This document shows positions 57,370 through 64,000 of a stretch of DNA of 64,000 nt, in pieces. Positions within the stretch are counted from its first letter, which is position 1; every line of letters starts with the position of its first letter. The notes beneath the pieces were generated by a model that was not told where the DNA came from, did no database searches, and was given only the letters and a program-made list of their open reading frames with translations. Both the position numbers and the translations under genes were made by a program. The stretch lies in assembly GCF_001879715.1 (NCBI RefSeq), contig NZ_MNBW01000007.1, forward strand, positions 186,001 through 250,000, given 5' to 3'. This stretch comes from Nioella nitratireducens (GTDB lineage Bacteria; Pseudomonadota; Alphaproteobacteria; Rhodobacterales; Rhodobacteraceae).

Positions 57370-57429
57370 CATTTTCAAACCGGGATCCGCCACGGCCGAT
57401 GGGGCCACGGGGGCGGAGCGGAGGGAACC

Positions 57430-59706
57430 ATGACACAACAGACTGCACAAGAGGACCAGGTGGTCCTTGCGGAGGGCGTGGACGAGGAGCCGGTCGAGAA
57501 AAACCGTCGCCTGTTTACCGGCCCGTCGCTCATCTTCATCGCCGCCCTTGCGACGCTCTACGCCGCCTTTCACATGATCGCCCTGAACGGCGTGTCGATC
57601 CGGGACTGGACCGGCATCAACCTGCCCTTCCTTCCGCAATTCCCGCTGGAGACGTGGAACTTCCGCATCGTCCATATCGCGGGGGCCGTGGCCCTCGGCT
57701 TCCTGCTCTACGGCGCGCGCCTCTTCCCCGAGGAGGACCGTCGCGCCACGCCGCTGCTATCCAAGGCCGGTCTGTTACTGCTGGTCCCGGTGGCCATCGC
57801 CGCCTATACGTCGATCAACTTCATGGTGATGATCAATTCCGGAACATTGCAGGAAATGGGCGGTCTGACCGTCTGGATTTCCAGCAACCAGATCCCCGCC
57901 GGGGCCGAGATCTACGCGAGGGAGGTTTACTGGTTCGGTCTGCCGCTGCTGGTCGCCACACTGGGCGCCATCGTGCTCGGCTGGTTCGAAAACGCCCCGC
58001 GCGACCGGTTCGCAACCTCTGACATCGTGCTGGCGCTTTGCGGGATTGCCGTCGCGCTCTACCTCGTGCCGGTCTATTCCACGGCAGCGCGGAACTCTGT
58101 GGGAACGCCCTTTGTTCCCATTGGTGTCGCCTTTGCTGCGACCGCAGGCACCGCGTTGATCATGGAACTGACCCGCCGCGTGGCCGGTCTGGCGCTGGTG
58201 ATCATCACCGGCGTCTTCCTGACCTACACCTTCACCGCGCACCTGCTGCCCGGCATCCTCGCCGTGCAGACCCCGTACACGTGGCACCGCTTTTTCGGCC
58301 ATGTCTATTCGGATGCGGGCATCCTCGGGCCGACCACGGCCGTGTCCTCGACCTACATCATCCTGTTCATCATCTTCGCGGCCTTCCTTCAGGCTTCGAA
58401 AGTCGGCGACTACTTCGTCAACTTCGCTTTCGCCGCCGCAGGGCGCGCGCGTGGTGGACCGGCCAAGGTGGCAATCTTCGCCAGCGGCTTGATGGGCATG
58501 ATCAACGGCACCTCGGCAGGCAACGTCGTGGCCACCGGCTCGCTCACCATCCCGCTGATGAAAAAGGTGGGCTATGACAAGCGCGTGGCAGGTGCGGTGG
58601 AAGCAGCGGCCTCGACCGGCGGGCAGATCATGCCGCCGATCATGGGCGCAGGCGCCTTCATCATGGCCGAGATCACCGGTATCCCCTACCAAGAGATCGC
58701 CATCGCCGCGATCATCCCGGCGGTGCTCTACTTTGCATCCATCTACTTCATGGTGGACCTTGAGGCCGCCAAGCTGGGGATGCGGGGCATGCGAGAGGAC
58801 GAGCTGCCCAAGCTCAACAAGCTGATCCGGCAGGTCTACCTCTTCGTTCCCATCATCATCCTCATCGTGGCCCTGTTCATGGGCTATTCGGTGATCCGGG
58901 CGGGCACGCTGGCCACGGTGTCGGCGGCGGTCGTCAGTTGGCTGACGCCGAACCGCATGGGGATCAGGTCGATCTTCAAGGCGTTTGAACTGGCGGGGAT
59001 CATGTCGATCCAGATCATCGCGGTCTGTGCCTGTGCCGGTATCATCGTGGGTGTCATCAGCCTGACCGGCGTCGGCGCGCGTTTTTCGTCGATGTTGCTC
59101 AACATCGCCGAAGCCTCGCAACTGCTGGCCCTGTTCTTCGCCATGTGCATTGCAATCCTGCTGGGGATGGGGATGCCGACCACGGCGGCCTATGCGGTGG
59201 CGGCCTCGGTCGTGGCGCCGGGCCTTGTCGAGCTTGGCATTCCGCAACTGACGGCGCATTTCTTCGTCTTCTACTTTGCCGTGGTGTCGGCTATCACGCC
59301 GCCTGTGGCCTTGGCCAGTTACGCAGCGGCGGGAATATCAGGGGCCAACCCGATGGAGACATCGGTCGCGTCGTTCAAGATCGGCATCGCCGCCTTCGTG
59401 GTGCCCTTCATGTTCTTCTACAACGCAGCGATCCTTATGGATGGCACATGGTTCGAGATCATCCGTGCGGCCATCACCGCAACCGTGGGTGTGTTCCTGC
59501 TGTCCTCGGGGATGCAGGGCTGGTTCGTCGGTGGGCGCGTGGCGTGGTATATCCGCGTGGCTCTGGTGGTCGCGGCGCTCTTCATGATCGAGGGCGGCTG
59601 GATCAGCGATATGATCGGCGTCGGGGCGGCTGTGGCGCTGTTTTTCATCCAGAAGCTGCTGCACCCCTCGCCCGACGCGACCTTCGATGTGCGAGGCGCT
59701 GACTAG
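57430..59706 (+). CDS. TRAP transporter fused permease, TAXI class
   Basis: Integral membrane permease of 758 aa, with the small (DctQ-like) and large (DctM-like) subunits in one chain. About 16 hydrophobic segments are seen, with the conserved SGLMGMINGTSAGNVVATGSLTI and ASTGGQIMPPIMGAGAFIMAE segments in the M part. GGAGGGAACC precedes the ATG. It is sodium-driven in characterised relatives. A good terminator follows 28 bases after the stop. Confidence 0.93.
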   Translation: MTQQTAQEDQVVLAEGVDEEPVEKNRRLFTGPSLIFIAALATLYAAFHMIALNGVSIRDWTGINLPFLPQFPLETWNFRIVHIAGAVALGFLLYGARLFPEEDRRATPLLSKAGLLLLVPVAIAAYTSINFMVMINSGTLQEMGGLTVWISSNQIPAGAEIYAREVYWFGLPLLVATLGAIVLGWFENAPRDRFATSDIVLALCGIAVALYLVPVYSTAARNSVGTPFVPIGVAFAATAGTALIMELTRRVAGLALVIITGVFLTYTFTAHLLPGILAVQTPYTWHRFFGHVYSDAGILGPTTAVSSTYIILFIIFAAFLQASKVGDYFVNFAFAAAGRARGGPAKVAIFASGLMGMINGTSAGNVVATGSLTIPLMKKVGYDKRVAGAVEAAASTGGQIMPPIMGAGAFIMAEITGIPYQEIAIAAIIPAVLYFASIYFMVDLEAAKLGMRGMREDELPKLNKLIRQVYLFVPIIILIVALFMGYSVIRAGTLATVSAAVVSWLTPNRMGIRSIFKAFELAGIMSIQIIAVCACAGIIVGVISLTGVGARFSSMLLNIAEASQLLALFFAMCIAILLGMGMPTTAAYAVAASVVAPGLVELGIPQLTAHFFVFYFAVVSAITPPVALASYAAAGISGANPMETSVASFKIGIAAFVVPFMFFYNAAILMDGTWFEIIRAAITATVGVFLLSSGMQGWFVGGRVAWYIRVALVVAALFMIEGGWISDMIGVGAAVALFFIQKLLHPSPDATFDVRGAD

Positions 59707-59733
59707 TCCCCTGCGCAAACGAACACAAATTGA

Positions 59734-59765
59734 GGGCCGTCCCGGTGGGGCGGCCCTTGTTTCTT
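59734..59765 (+). terminator. Terminator after the TRAP operon
   Basis: GGGCCGTCCC / GGGGCGGCCC stem (one G-T pair), 3-base loop, followed by TTGTTTCTT. A standard Rho-independent terminator. Confidence 0.75.
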
Positions 59766-59813
59766 GTGCGTTTGGCGGGCATGTATTTCCGAGTGAAACA
59801 CACAGGAATTATC

Positions 59814-60095
59814 ATGCCTCTCCTCACCGGCACGTTCGACACCCCGCACGCATCCAAATACCTGCAGCAACTGTGCAAGCATTTCGGCCACAAACGGCCC
59901 GTTCAATTCGATGAGCAATCTGGCGAAATCCGGTTTGACTTTGCAACAGCCCGCGTCACCGCCGACGAGGCCCGCCTGACCGTCGTCATGGACCTGTCCG
60001 ATGCAGAGGCCACCGAGCGGGCGCGAACCGTCATCGACAAGCACCTGGAGCGGTTCGCCTTCCGCGAGGGGTTCACCGTGATGGACTGGCAATAG
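59814..60095 (+). CDS. DUF2218 family protein
   Basis: Small 93-aa protein of the DUF2218 family. It opens LTGTFDTPHASKYLQQLCKH and continues with the typical strand pattern ending ERFAFREGFTVMDW. CAGGA lies 6 bases before the ATG. Some relatives sit beside siderophore or iron genes, but none are near here. It appears to be transcribed alone between two terminators. The function is unknown. Confidence 0.85.
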   Translation: MPLLTGTFDTPHASKYLQQLCKHFGHKRPVQFDEQSGEIRFDFATARVTADEARLTVVMDLSDAEATERARTVIDKHLERFAFREGFTVMDWQ

Positions 60096-60124
60096 CCTCC
60101 AGCACGCAAGCCGGGCACAAAAAG

Positions 60125-60154
60125 AAAAGCGCGCCCCGAGCGGACGCGCTTTTT
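60125..60154. terminator. Bidirectional terminator
   Basis: AAAAGCGCG / CGCGCTTTT stem with an 11-base loop between two convergent genes, so it ends both. Confidence 0.85.
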
Positions 60155-60177
60155 CACTGGCAGCTCAGACCGTTTGG

Positions 60178-60489
60178 TCAGGCGGCTTCGGCTTGGTTGC
60201 GACGCTCGCTCTCTTCGCGCGACAGCGCGACAGAGGTGCGCACACCGTTGCCGACGAAGGCCATCAGGCCACTGACCACCCGTTCGTTCGGGTCGATCCC
60301 TGCACAGGACAGCACTTCGCGCCCATCACGGGACCGGGCCCAACGAGCGATTTGCTCGGGACCGTTGCCATATTTCTTGTCATCTGCGATGGCGTCATCC
60401 AATGCGGCAAGGACGACGGCGGCAAAGAGTTTGCGCGACCGCTGGCCCTGTTCGTAGTTGAATGCCGTCCCATCAACGAAATCAGCCAT
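60178..60489 (-). CDS. DUF6280-like small protein
   Basis: A 103-aa protein of a family that is common in Rhodobacteraceae and, as recalled, now called DUF6280. It opens [19 protein letters not shown] and has a helical middle ([20 protein letters not shown]) and a conserved [15 protein letters not shown] segment. No function is known. It is convergent with the DUF2218 gene over a shared terminator. It diverges from efp, with 214 bp between them. Confidence 0.8.
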   Translation of the reverse strand: MADFVDGTAFNYEQGQRSRKLFAAVVLAALDDAIADDKKYGNGPEQIARWARSRDGREVLSCAGIDPNERVVSGLMAFVGNGVRTSVALSREESERRNQAEAA

Positions 60490-60703
60490 TTCGTCGTCCT
60501 TTTTATTGCTCTTGCATTTCCGGCGTGGCGTCCCTTATGCCCATTCTGAGGGCGATTCGGGTGCGCAAATACTGCATGGTAGATATGCAAGGTGCGCATA
60601 CCTTGACGAATTCAATCTCAAGGTCAGGTGTATTGCCACCTCACCTCGCGGAAGATATAGGAACCGTCAAGATTTTCTCAACCATTTGCCATGGAAAAGA
60701 CCA
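60490..60703. promoter_or_regulatory. Divergent promoter region before efp
   Basis: A 214-bp gap, AT-richer than its surroundings, between the DUF6280-like gene and efp. It should hold both promoters. No clear operator or gene is seen. Confidence 0.4.
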
Positions 60704-61267
60704 ATGCCCAAGATCAACGGCAACGAAATTCGCCCGGGAAACGTGCTCGAGCATAACGGCGGCCTTTGGGCGGCTGTTAAAGTGGATCACGTCAAACCCG
60801 GCAAGGGCGGTGCCTTCGCCCAGGTCGAGATGCGCAACCTGCGCAACGGTTCGAAACTGAACGAACGCTTCCGCTCGGCCGACAAGGTGGAACGCGTCCG
60901 CCTTGAGCAAAAAGATCAGCAGTTCCTTTACGAGACTGACGGGATGCTGGTGTTCATGGACACCGAAACCTACGAGCAGATCGAACTGCCCGCCGAGATC
61001 CTTGGCGACCGTCGCCCCTTCCTGCAAGACGGTATGACCGTCGTCGTGGAATTTCATGACACCGAGGCGCTGAACGCCACGCTGCCCCAGAAAGTGACCT
61101 GCAAGGTTGTCGAGACCGAGCCGGTGGTCAAAGGCCAGACCGCGGCAAACAGCTTCAAGCCCGCTATTCTCGACAATGGGGTCAAGGTGATGGTGCCGCC
61201 CTTCGTCGGGCAGGACGAAGACATCATCGTCAACACCGAGACCATGGAATACGCCGAACGCGCCTGA
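60704..61267 (+). CDS. efp: Elongation factor P
   Basis: Translation factor that rescues ribosomes stalled at proline runs. It is 187 aa with three beta-barrel domains. Lys34, the site modified in many bacteria, is present in KPGKGGAF. The C-terminal signature reads [20 protein letters not shown]. The frame is open upstream, but the ATG at 60704 ([13 protein letters not shown]) is the family start. It converges on the rhomboid gene over a strong hairpin. Confidence 0.97.
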   Translation: MPKINGNEIRPGNVLEHNGGLWAAVKVDHVKPGKGGAFAQVEMRNLRNGSKLNERFRSADKVERVRLEQKDQQFLYETDGMLVFMDTETYEQIELPAEILGDRRPFLQDGMTVVVEFHDTEALNATLPQKVTCKVVETEPVVKGQTAANSFKPAILDNGVKVMVPPFVGQDEDIIVNTETMEYAERA

Positions 61268-61302
61268 GGGCGACGCGACGCAAGCCATTCGACAGCACCT
61301 TC

Positions 61303-61326
61303 GCCCGGCTCCGCAAGGGGCCGGGC
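61303..61326. terminator. Hairpin between efp and the rhomboid gene
   Basis: GCCCGGCTCC / GGGGCCGGGC stem (one G-T pair) with a 4-base loop, in the 69-bp convergent gap. There is no T run. A likely shared terminator. Confidence 0.6.
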
Positions 61327-61336
61327 GGGTCGCGTT

Positions 61337-62182
61337 TCAGCGATGGCCACCCCAAGGAGACCCCCGGCCTGACCGCCGCTGCCCGGCCCGAGGCACCCGT
61401 GTCGGATCGGCGTCATGACCTTGGCGTTGCGCCCCCCGCCGGCCAGCAAGCGGAATGGCCGAACGCCGTGTCTCCGGGTACTGAACCTCTTCATGCGGCG
61501 GGCGGCCATGTGTGCGGTCCCAGAAGGCCGGGCCGCCACGCCGGAGCCATGCGGGCAGGATCAGGATCACCCCGGCCACAAAGCCGCCGATATGCGCCCA
61601 GTAGGCGACGCCACCGCCCGCACCAACGCTGGAGGCCCCGTTGGCCAGCTGCATCCCGAACCAAAGGCCAAGCATCAGCCACGCCGGAACCGTCACCACC
61701 CTGATGAAGACAAACAGGATGAACAGCAGATCGACCCGGGCCTTGGGAAACATCAGCAGATAGCCCCCCATCACGCCCGCAATGGCCCCCGACGCGCCCA
61801 CCATCGGCACCGTCGAGGTCGGATCGGCCAATACCTGCCCCATGGCTGCAGCAACACCGCAGACGAGGTAGAACAGCAAGAACCCCACATGGCCCAACTG
61901 ATCCTCCAGATTGTCGCCGAAGATCCAGAGAAACAGCATGTTGCCGATAATGTGCATCCAGCCACCATGCAGGAACATAGAGGTCACGATCGTGCGCATC
62001 TCGATCCCGTGCGACACCTCGGCCGGGACCAAGGCCCAATCCGAATAGAACGCCATCAGCAGCCGGTCACTGCCGCCGATGGAGGGGAAATAGCTGAGAA
62101 ACACCACGACGTTGACCGCGATCAACGCCCAGGTGACAAAGGGGGTCCGTTCGGACGGGTTGTGATCACGCAGCGGAAACAT
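61337..62182 (-). CDS. Rhomboid-family intramembrane serine protease
   Basis: Six-helix rhomboid of 281 aa. The catalytic pair is Ser131 in GASGAIAG and His197 in YWAHIGGF, and HGGWMHIIGNMLFLWIFGD supplies the conserved HxxxN region. The last 60 residues after LPAWLRRGG are hydrophilic, Arg/Gly-rich and poorly conserved in look, longer than usual. It converges with efp. Substrates are unknown. Confidence 0.93.
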   Translation of the reverse strand: MFPLRDHNPSERTPFVTWALIAVNVVVFLSYFPSIGGSDRLLMAFYSDWALVPAEVSHGIEMRTIVTSMFLHGGWMHIIGNMLFLWIFGDNLEDQLGHVGFLLFYLVCGVAAAMGQVLADPTSTVPMVGASGAIAGVMGGYLLMFPKARVDLLFILFVFIRVVTVPAWLMLGLWFGMQLANGASSVGAGGGVAYWAHIGGFVAGVILILPAWLRRGGPAFWDRTHGRPPHEEVQYPETRRSAIPLAGRRGAQRQGHDADPTRVPRAGQRRSGRGSPWGGHR

Positions 62183-62230
62183 AGGGTCCAGATTGAGGCC
62201 CCCGAAGCTCAGGTCAAGGGGCTTCGGGCG

Positions 62231-63448
62231 TCAATCGAGGTCTTGTGCCGACAGGGCCAGCCTAATTTCCCGCCGAACCAACTTGCGGATGTTGCGGGTG
62301 ATGCGAACGCCCATCTCGCCCTGCAACTCTTCGCGCACAACCTCGGCGATGATCTCGCGCAGGGTGTCTTCGTCCACGAACCCGTCGCTTTCGTCTGGAA
62401 AGGTGAAGGGCGAGTCGCTGCCAAGATCCTCGAAGTCCGGGGATGCGCCGAACACTTGGGCCCCGTCGCTCGCTGCGGTGGTTTCCGCGGCCTCCGATCC
62501 GCTTGCAAGATCTGACCAATCCGCAGGGTCGGCAGGGTCGGGACTGCCGGAAAACTCGGTCACGACCGTCTCCAGCGCCTCCAGCGGGTCGACCTCGGCG
62601 GTCTCGTCCACCTCCGGCTGTGCCTCTGGCGGGGCGTCGGCGTCTGGCTCCTGCGCGGAATCGGGCACCGGGCGCAGGATCTGCACCTTGACGCGTTGTG
62701 CGTTGCTGTCCTCGCGGACCGGCGTCTCTGTGCCGACGTCGCGGGCGCTGCGCACCTCGGCCAGATCCAACGTCGCCGACGGCAGATCGTCCTCGTTGAT
62801 CGCGTCGTTGTCGTCTTCCGGCTCGTAGGCCGAAACGCTGGAGGTGGAGCGGATGAAGGAAAGCGGCGGCAGATCGGTATCGTCCTGCCCGTCCGATGTA
62901 GCACCGTCGTCCTGCGGACCGCCGAACACGGCCTCGGTCACGTCGAGCGGCGCCTCCAGCGCGTCACCTGGATCAGATGCCTCGGCAGGCGGTGTCAGGT
63001 CGCCGTCCTCCCATTGGTCGGCCAATAATTGCGGATCGGCATCGTCAACCGAGACAGGCCCGTCGCCCCAAATCTCGTGCTCCCACTCAGAGGTGGATTC
63101 TTCGTGATCCCGCGGCGCGCCATGCGCGTCCTCGACCGAGGGCGTTTCCGTGGCGTCGATCGTGTCGCCGGTGCCGAACACGGGCGCTGGCGCGGCAGGG
63201 TCGTGTCCCGGTTCCGGCCCCTCTGCCCGAGGAGAGATCGTCCGCCACGGATCTTCCGGGTCAGTCACCCGAAGGGCCTGCGTCAGGATCAGCTTGTCAG
63301 AGGCGCTTTCGTCGGTGGGGGCCGCTGGCGCCGCATCCTCCGCAGCCTCGGGCATGGTGGGCCGAGCCACGGGCTGGTTTTCCGACACAAGCCGACGAAT
63401 CGAAGACAGGACATCCTCGATATCATCCGATTTCGCTGCATCCGCCAT
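62231..63448 (-). CDS. PopZ-like acidic protein (DUF2497-like)
   Basis: A 405-aa protein in three parts. A short N-terminal helix reads IEDVLSSIRRLVSEN. A long Asp/Glu/Pro/Ala-rich, probably disordered middle covers about residues 30-345. A C-terminal helical block has LREIIAEVVREELQ and then RNIRKLVRREIRLALSAQ. The layout matches the polar organiser PopZ of alphaproteobacteria (MEEILASIRRIISED-type N-terminus, disordered acidic linker, helical oligomerisation tail). It is about twice PopZ length. It would act at the cell pole. Homology is by pattern, not alignment. Confidence 0.65.
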   Translation of the reverse strand: MADAAKSDDIEDVLSSIRRLVSENQPVARPTMPEAAEDAAPAAPTDESASDKLILTQALRVTDPEDPWRTISPRAEGPEPGHDPAAPAPVFGTGDTIDATETPSVEDAHGAPRDHEESTSEWEHEIWGDGPVSVDDADPQLLADQWEDGDLTPPAEASDPGDALEAPLDVTEAVFGGPQDDGATSDGQDDTDLPPLSFIRSTSSVSAYEPEDDNDAINEDDLPSATLDLAEVRSARDVGTETPVREDSNAQRVKVQILRPVPDSAQEPDADAPPEAQPEVDETAEVDPLEALETVVTEFSGSPDPADPADWSDLASGSEAAETTAASDGAQVFGASPDFEDLGSDSPFTFPDESDGFVDEDTLREIIAEVVREELQGEMGVRITRNIRKLVRREIRLALSAQDLD

Positions 63449-63563
63449 CGAATTGCTCTCCGCTCTTGCCGCGCCTGCCCCTGGCGCAATGGCCTGTTTT
63501 CAAGACAGGATAGCGCCAGCGGCCGATGCGGGCAACGGATAGCTCAAAATTGAGGAATTGGAC

Positions 63564-64000
63564 TTAGTTGCGGCCCATTCGGTCGAGCACCGCGTCAAGC
63601 TGCGCCCCGCGTGTCGTGGGGTTGCGCATGGGGGCGGAACTAACGGTGTTGTAGTAGGCCGTCGGGTCATATTCCGGCACGTCCAGCCCCAGATGTTCAA
63701 CTGTCAACAGGCCCATGGCCTGCATCAGGCCATAGCTGGCGAGGTAAAGGTTGGTCTGTGCCTCGATAAGGCCGATGCGCGCTTCGAGCAGGGTCTGCTC
63801 TGCATCCAGAACGTCCAGCGTGGTGCGCGCGCCAAGCGACGCTTCTTCCTGCACCCCCTCGAACGCCAGTCGGCTGGCGCGAATCTGCTGCTGCGAGGCT
63901 TGGATCGAGGCCGACGCGATGCGGATCTGGGCAAAGGCATTGCCGATGCCCTGAACAACAGAACGGGTGGTCTGGGTCAGTTCCGATTGCGAGGCATGAA
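63564..64000 (-). CDS. TolC-family outer membrane protein (3' part)
   Basis: The C-terminal 145 or so codons of a TolC-type outer membrane channel; the 5' end lies beyond the right edge. The typical segment FEGVQEEASLGARTTLDVLD is followed by AEQTLLEARIGLIEAQTNLY and an end helix, then a hydrophilic tail. It pairs with type I secretion or RND efflux systems in other bacteria; its partner is not visible. It is on the same strand as the PopZ-like gene, 115 bases upstream. Confidence 0.9.
   Translation of the reverse strand, partial: HASQSELTQTTRSVVQGIGNAFAQIRIASASIQASQQQIRASRLAFEGVQEEASLGARTTLDVLDAEQTLLEARIGLIEAQTNLYLASYGLMQAMGLLTVEHLGLDVPEYDPTAYYNTVSSAPMRNPTTRGAQLDAVLDRMGRN

Noticed and set aside
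61337-61500. Frameshift at the end of the rhomboid gene
   Set aside because: The tail is long and Arg/Gly-rich, but the catalytic core is intact and the C-terminus varies in this family, so a frameshift cannot be claimed.

Overview
The window is high-GC, densely packed bacterial DNA that looks like an alphaproteobacterium of the Rhodobacteraceae (Roseobacter-type). The grounds are the aerobic cobalamin gene set (cobG/cobN/cobF type), a cuyA-like L-cysteate sulfo-lyase, TRAP-TAXI and polyamine-type ABC transport, and small families typical of that group (DUF1636, DUF2218, DUF2783, DUF6280-like). Genes often overlap by ATGA. No rRNA, tRNA, insertion sequence, prophage or CRISPR was recognised. 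The region reads as stable chromosome (or chromid) with one decayed amidase.

Layout. 1-4.0 kb (minus): a polyamine-type ABC transporter (ATPase, binding protein, DUF1330 protein, first permease, cut by the window edge). 4.3-20.1 kb: the phenylacetate catabolon in three blocks. One minus operon is a hydratase/dehydrogenase fusion, paaZ and paaX. The divergent plus operon is paaG-paaI-paaK-paaR, followed by a DMT exporter and a LysR gene. A second minus operon is paaJ-A-B-C-D-E plus an extra PaaA-like protein. Two similar palindromes (RACCGNNYGGTY), one in the divergent paaG promoter region and one before paaJ, are candidate PaaR sites. 20.3-28.1 kb: a homogentisate operon (MBL-fold protein, DinB protein, FAD hydroxylase, DUF2783, VOC protein, hmgA, maiA, fahA) with a divergent MarR gene and two GTTGCANNYGCAAC operators. 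Both pathways feed aromatic acids into the TCA cycle.

28.4-46.1 kb: aerobic cobalamin biosynthesis. cobO-cobQ lie on minus. On plus, a cobalamin riboswitch precedes DUF1636-cobW-cobN-G-H-I-J, then (after cobK on the opposite strand) cobL-E-M-B-A and a second DUF1636 gene. A second cobalamin riboswitch precedes a CbiM-like cobalt permease and cobF. Together these cover most steps from uroporphyrinogen III to adenosylcobyric acid. cobS/cobT and the nucleotide-loop genes are not in the window.

46.3-52.7 kb: cuyA, an Asp/Glu racemase, a MmgE/PrpD protein, then on minus a matB-like ligase, a CaiB-type CoA transferase and an amidase remnant. 52.8-59.7 kb: a DctB/DctD two-component pair followed by a TRAP-TAXI transporter. 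59.8-64 kb: small conserved proteins, efp, a rhomboid protease, a PopZ-like acidic protein and the 3' end of a TolC-family gene.

The points most worth a second look are: (i) a PaaA paralogue with an incomplete diiron motif in the epoxidase operon; (ii) cobK and cobL, whose divergent start codons share one CATG; (iii) the homogentisate operon, with its two-component-hydroxylase-like pair and an MBL protein lacking half its metal motif; (iv) the PopZ-like protein; (v) the repeated use of strong intercistronic hairpins.
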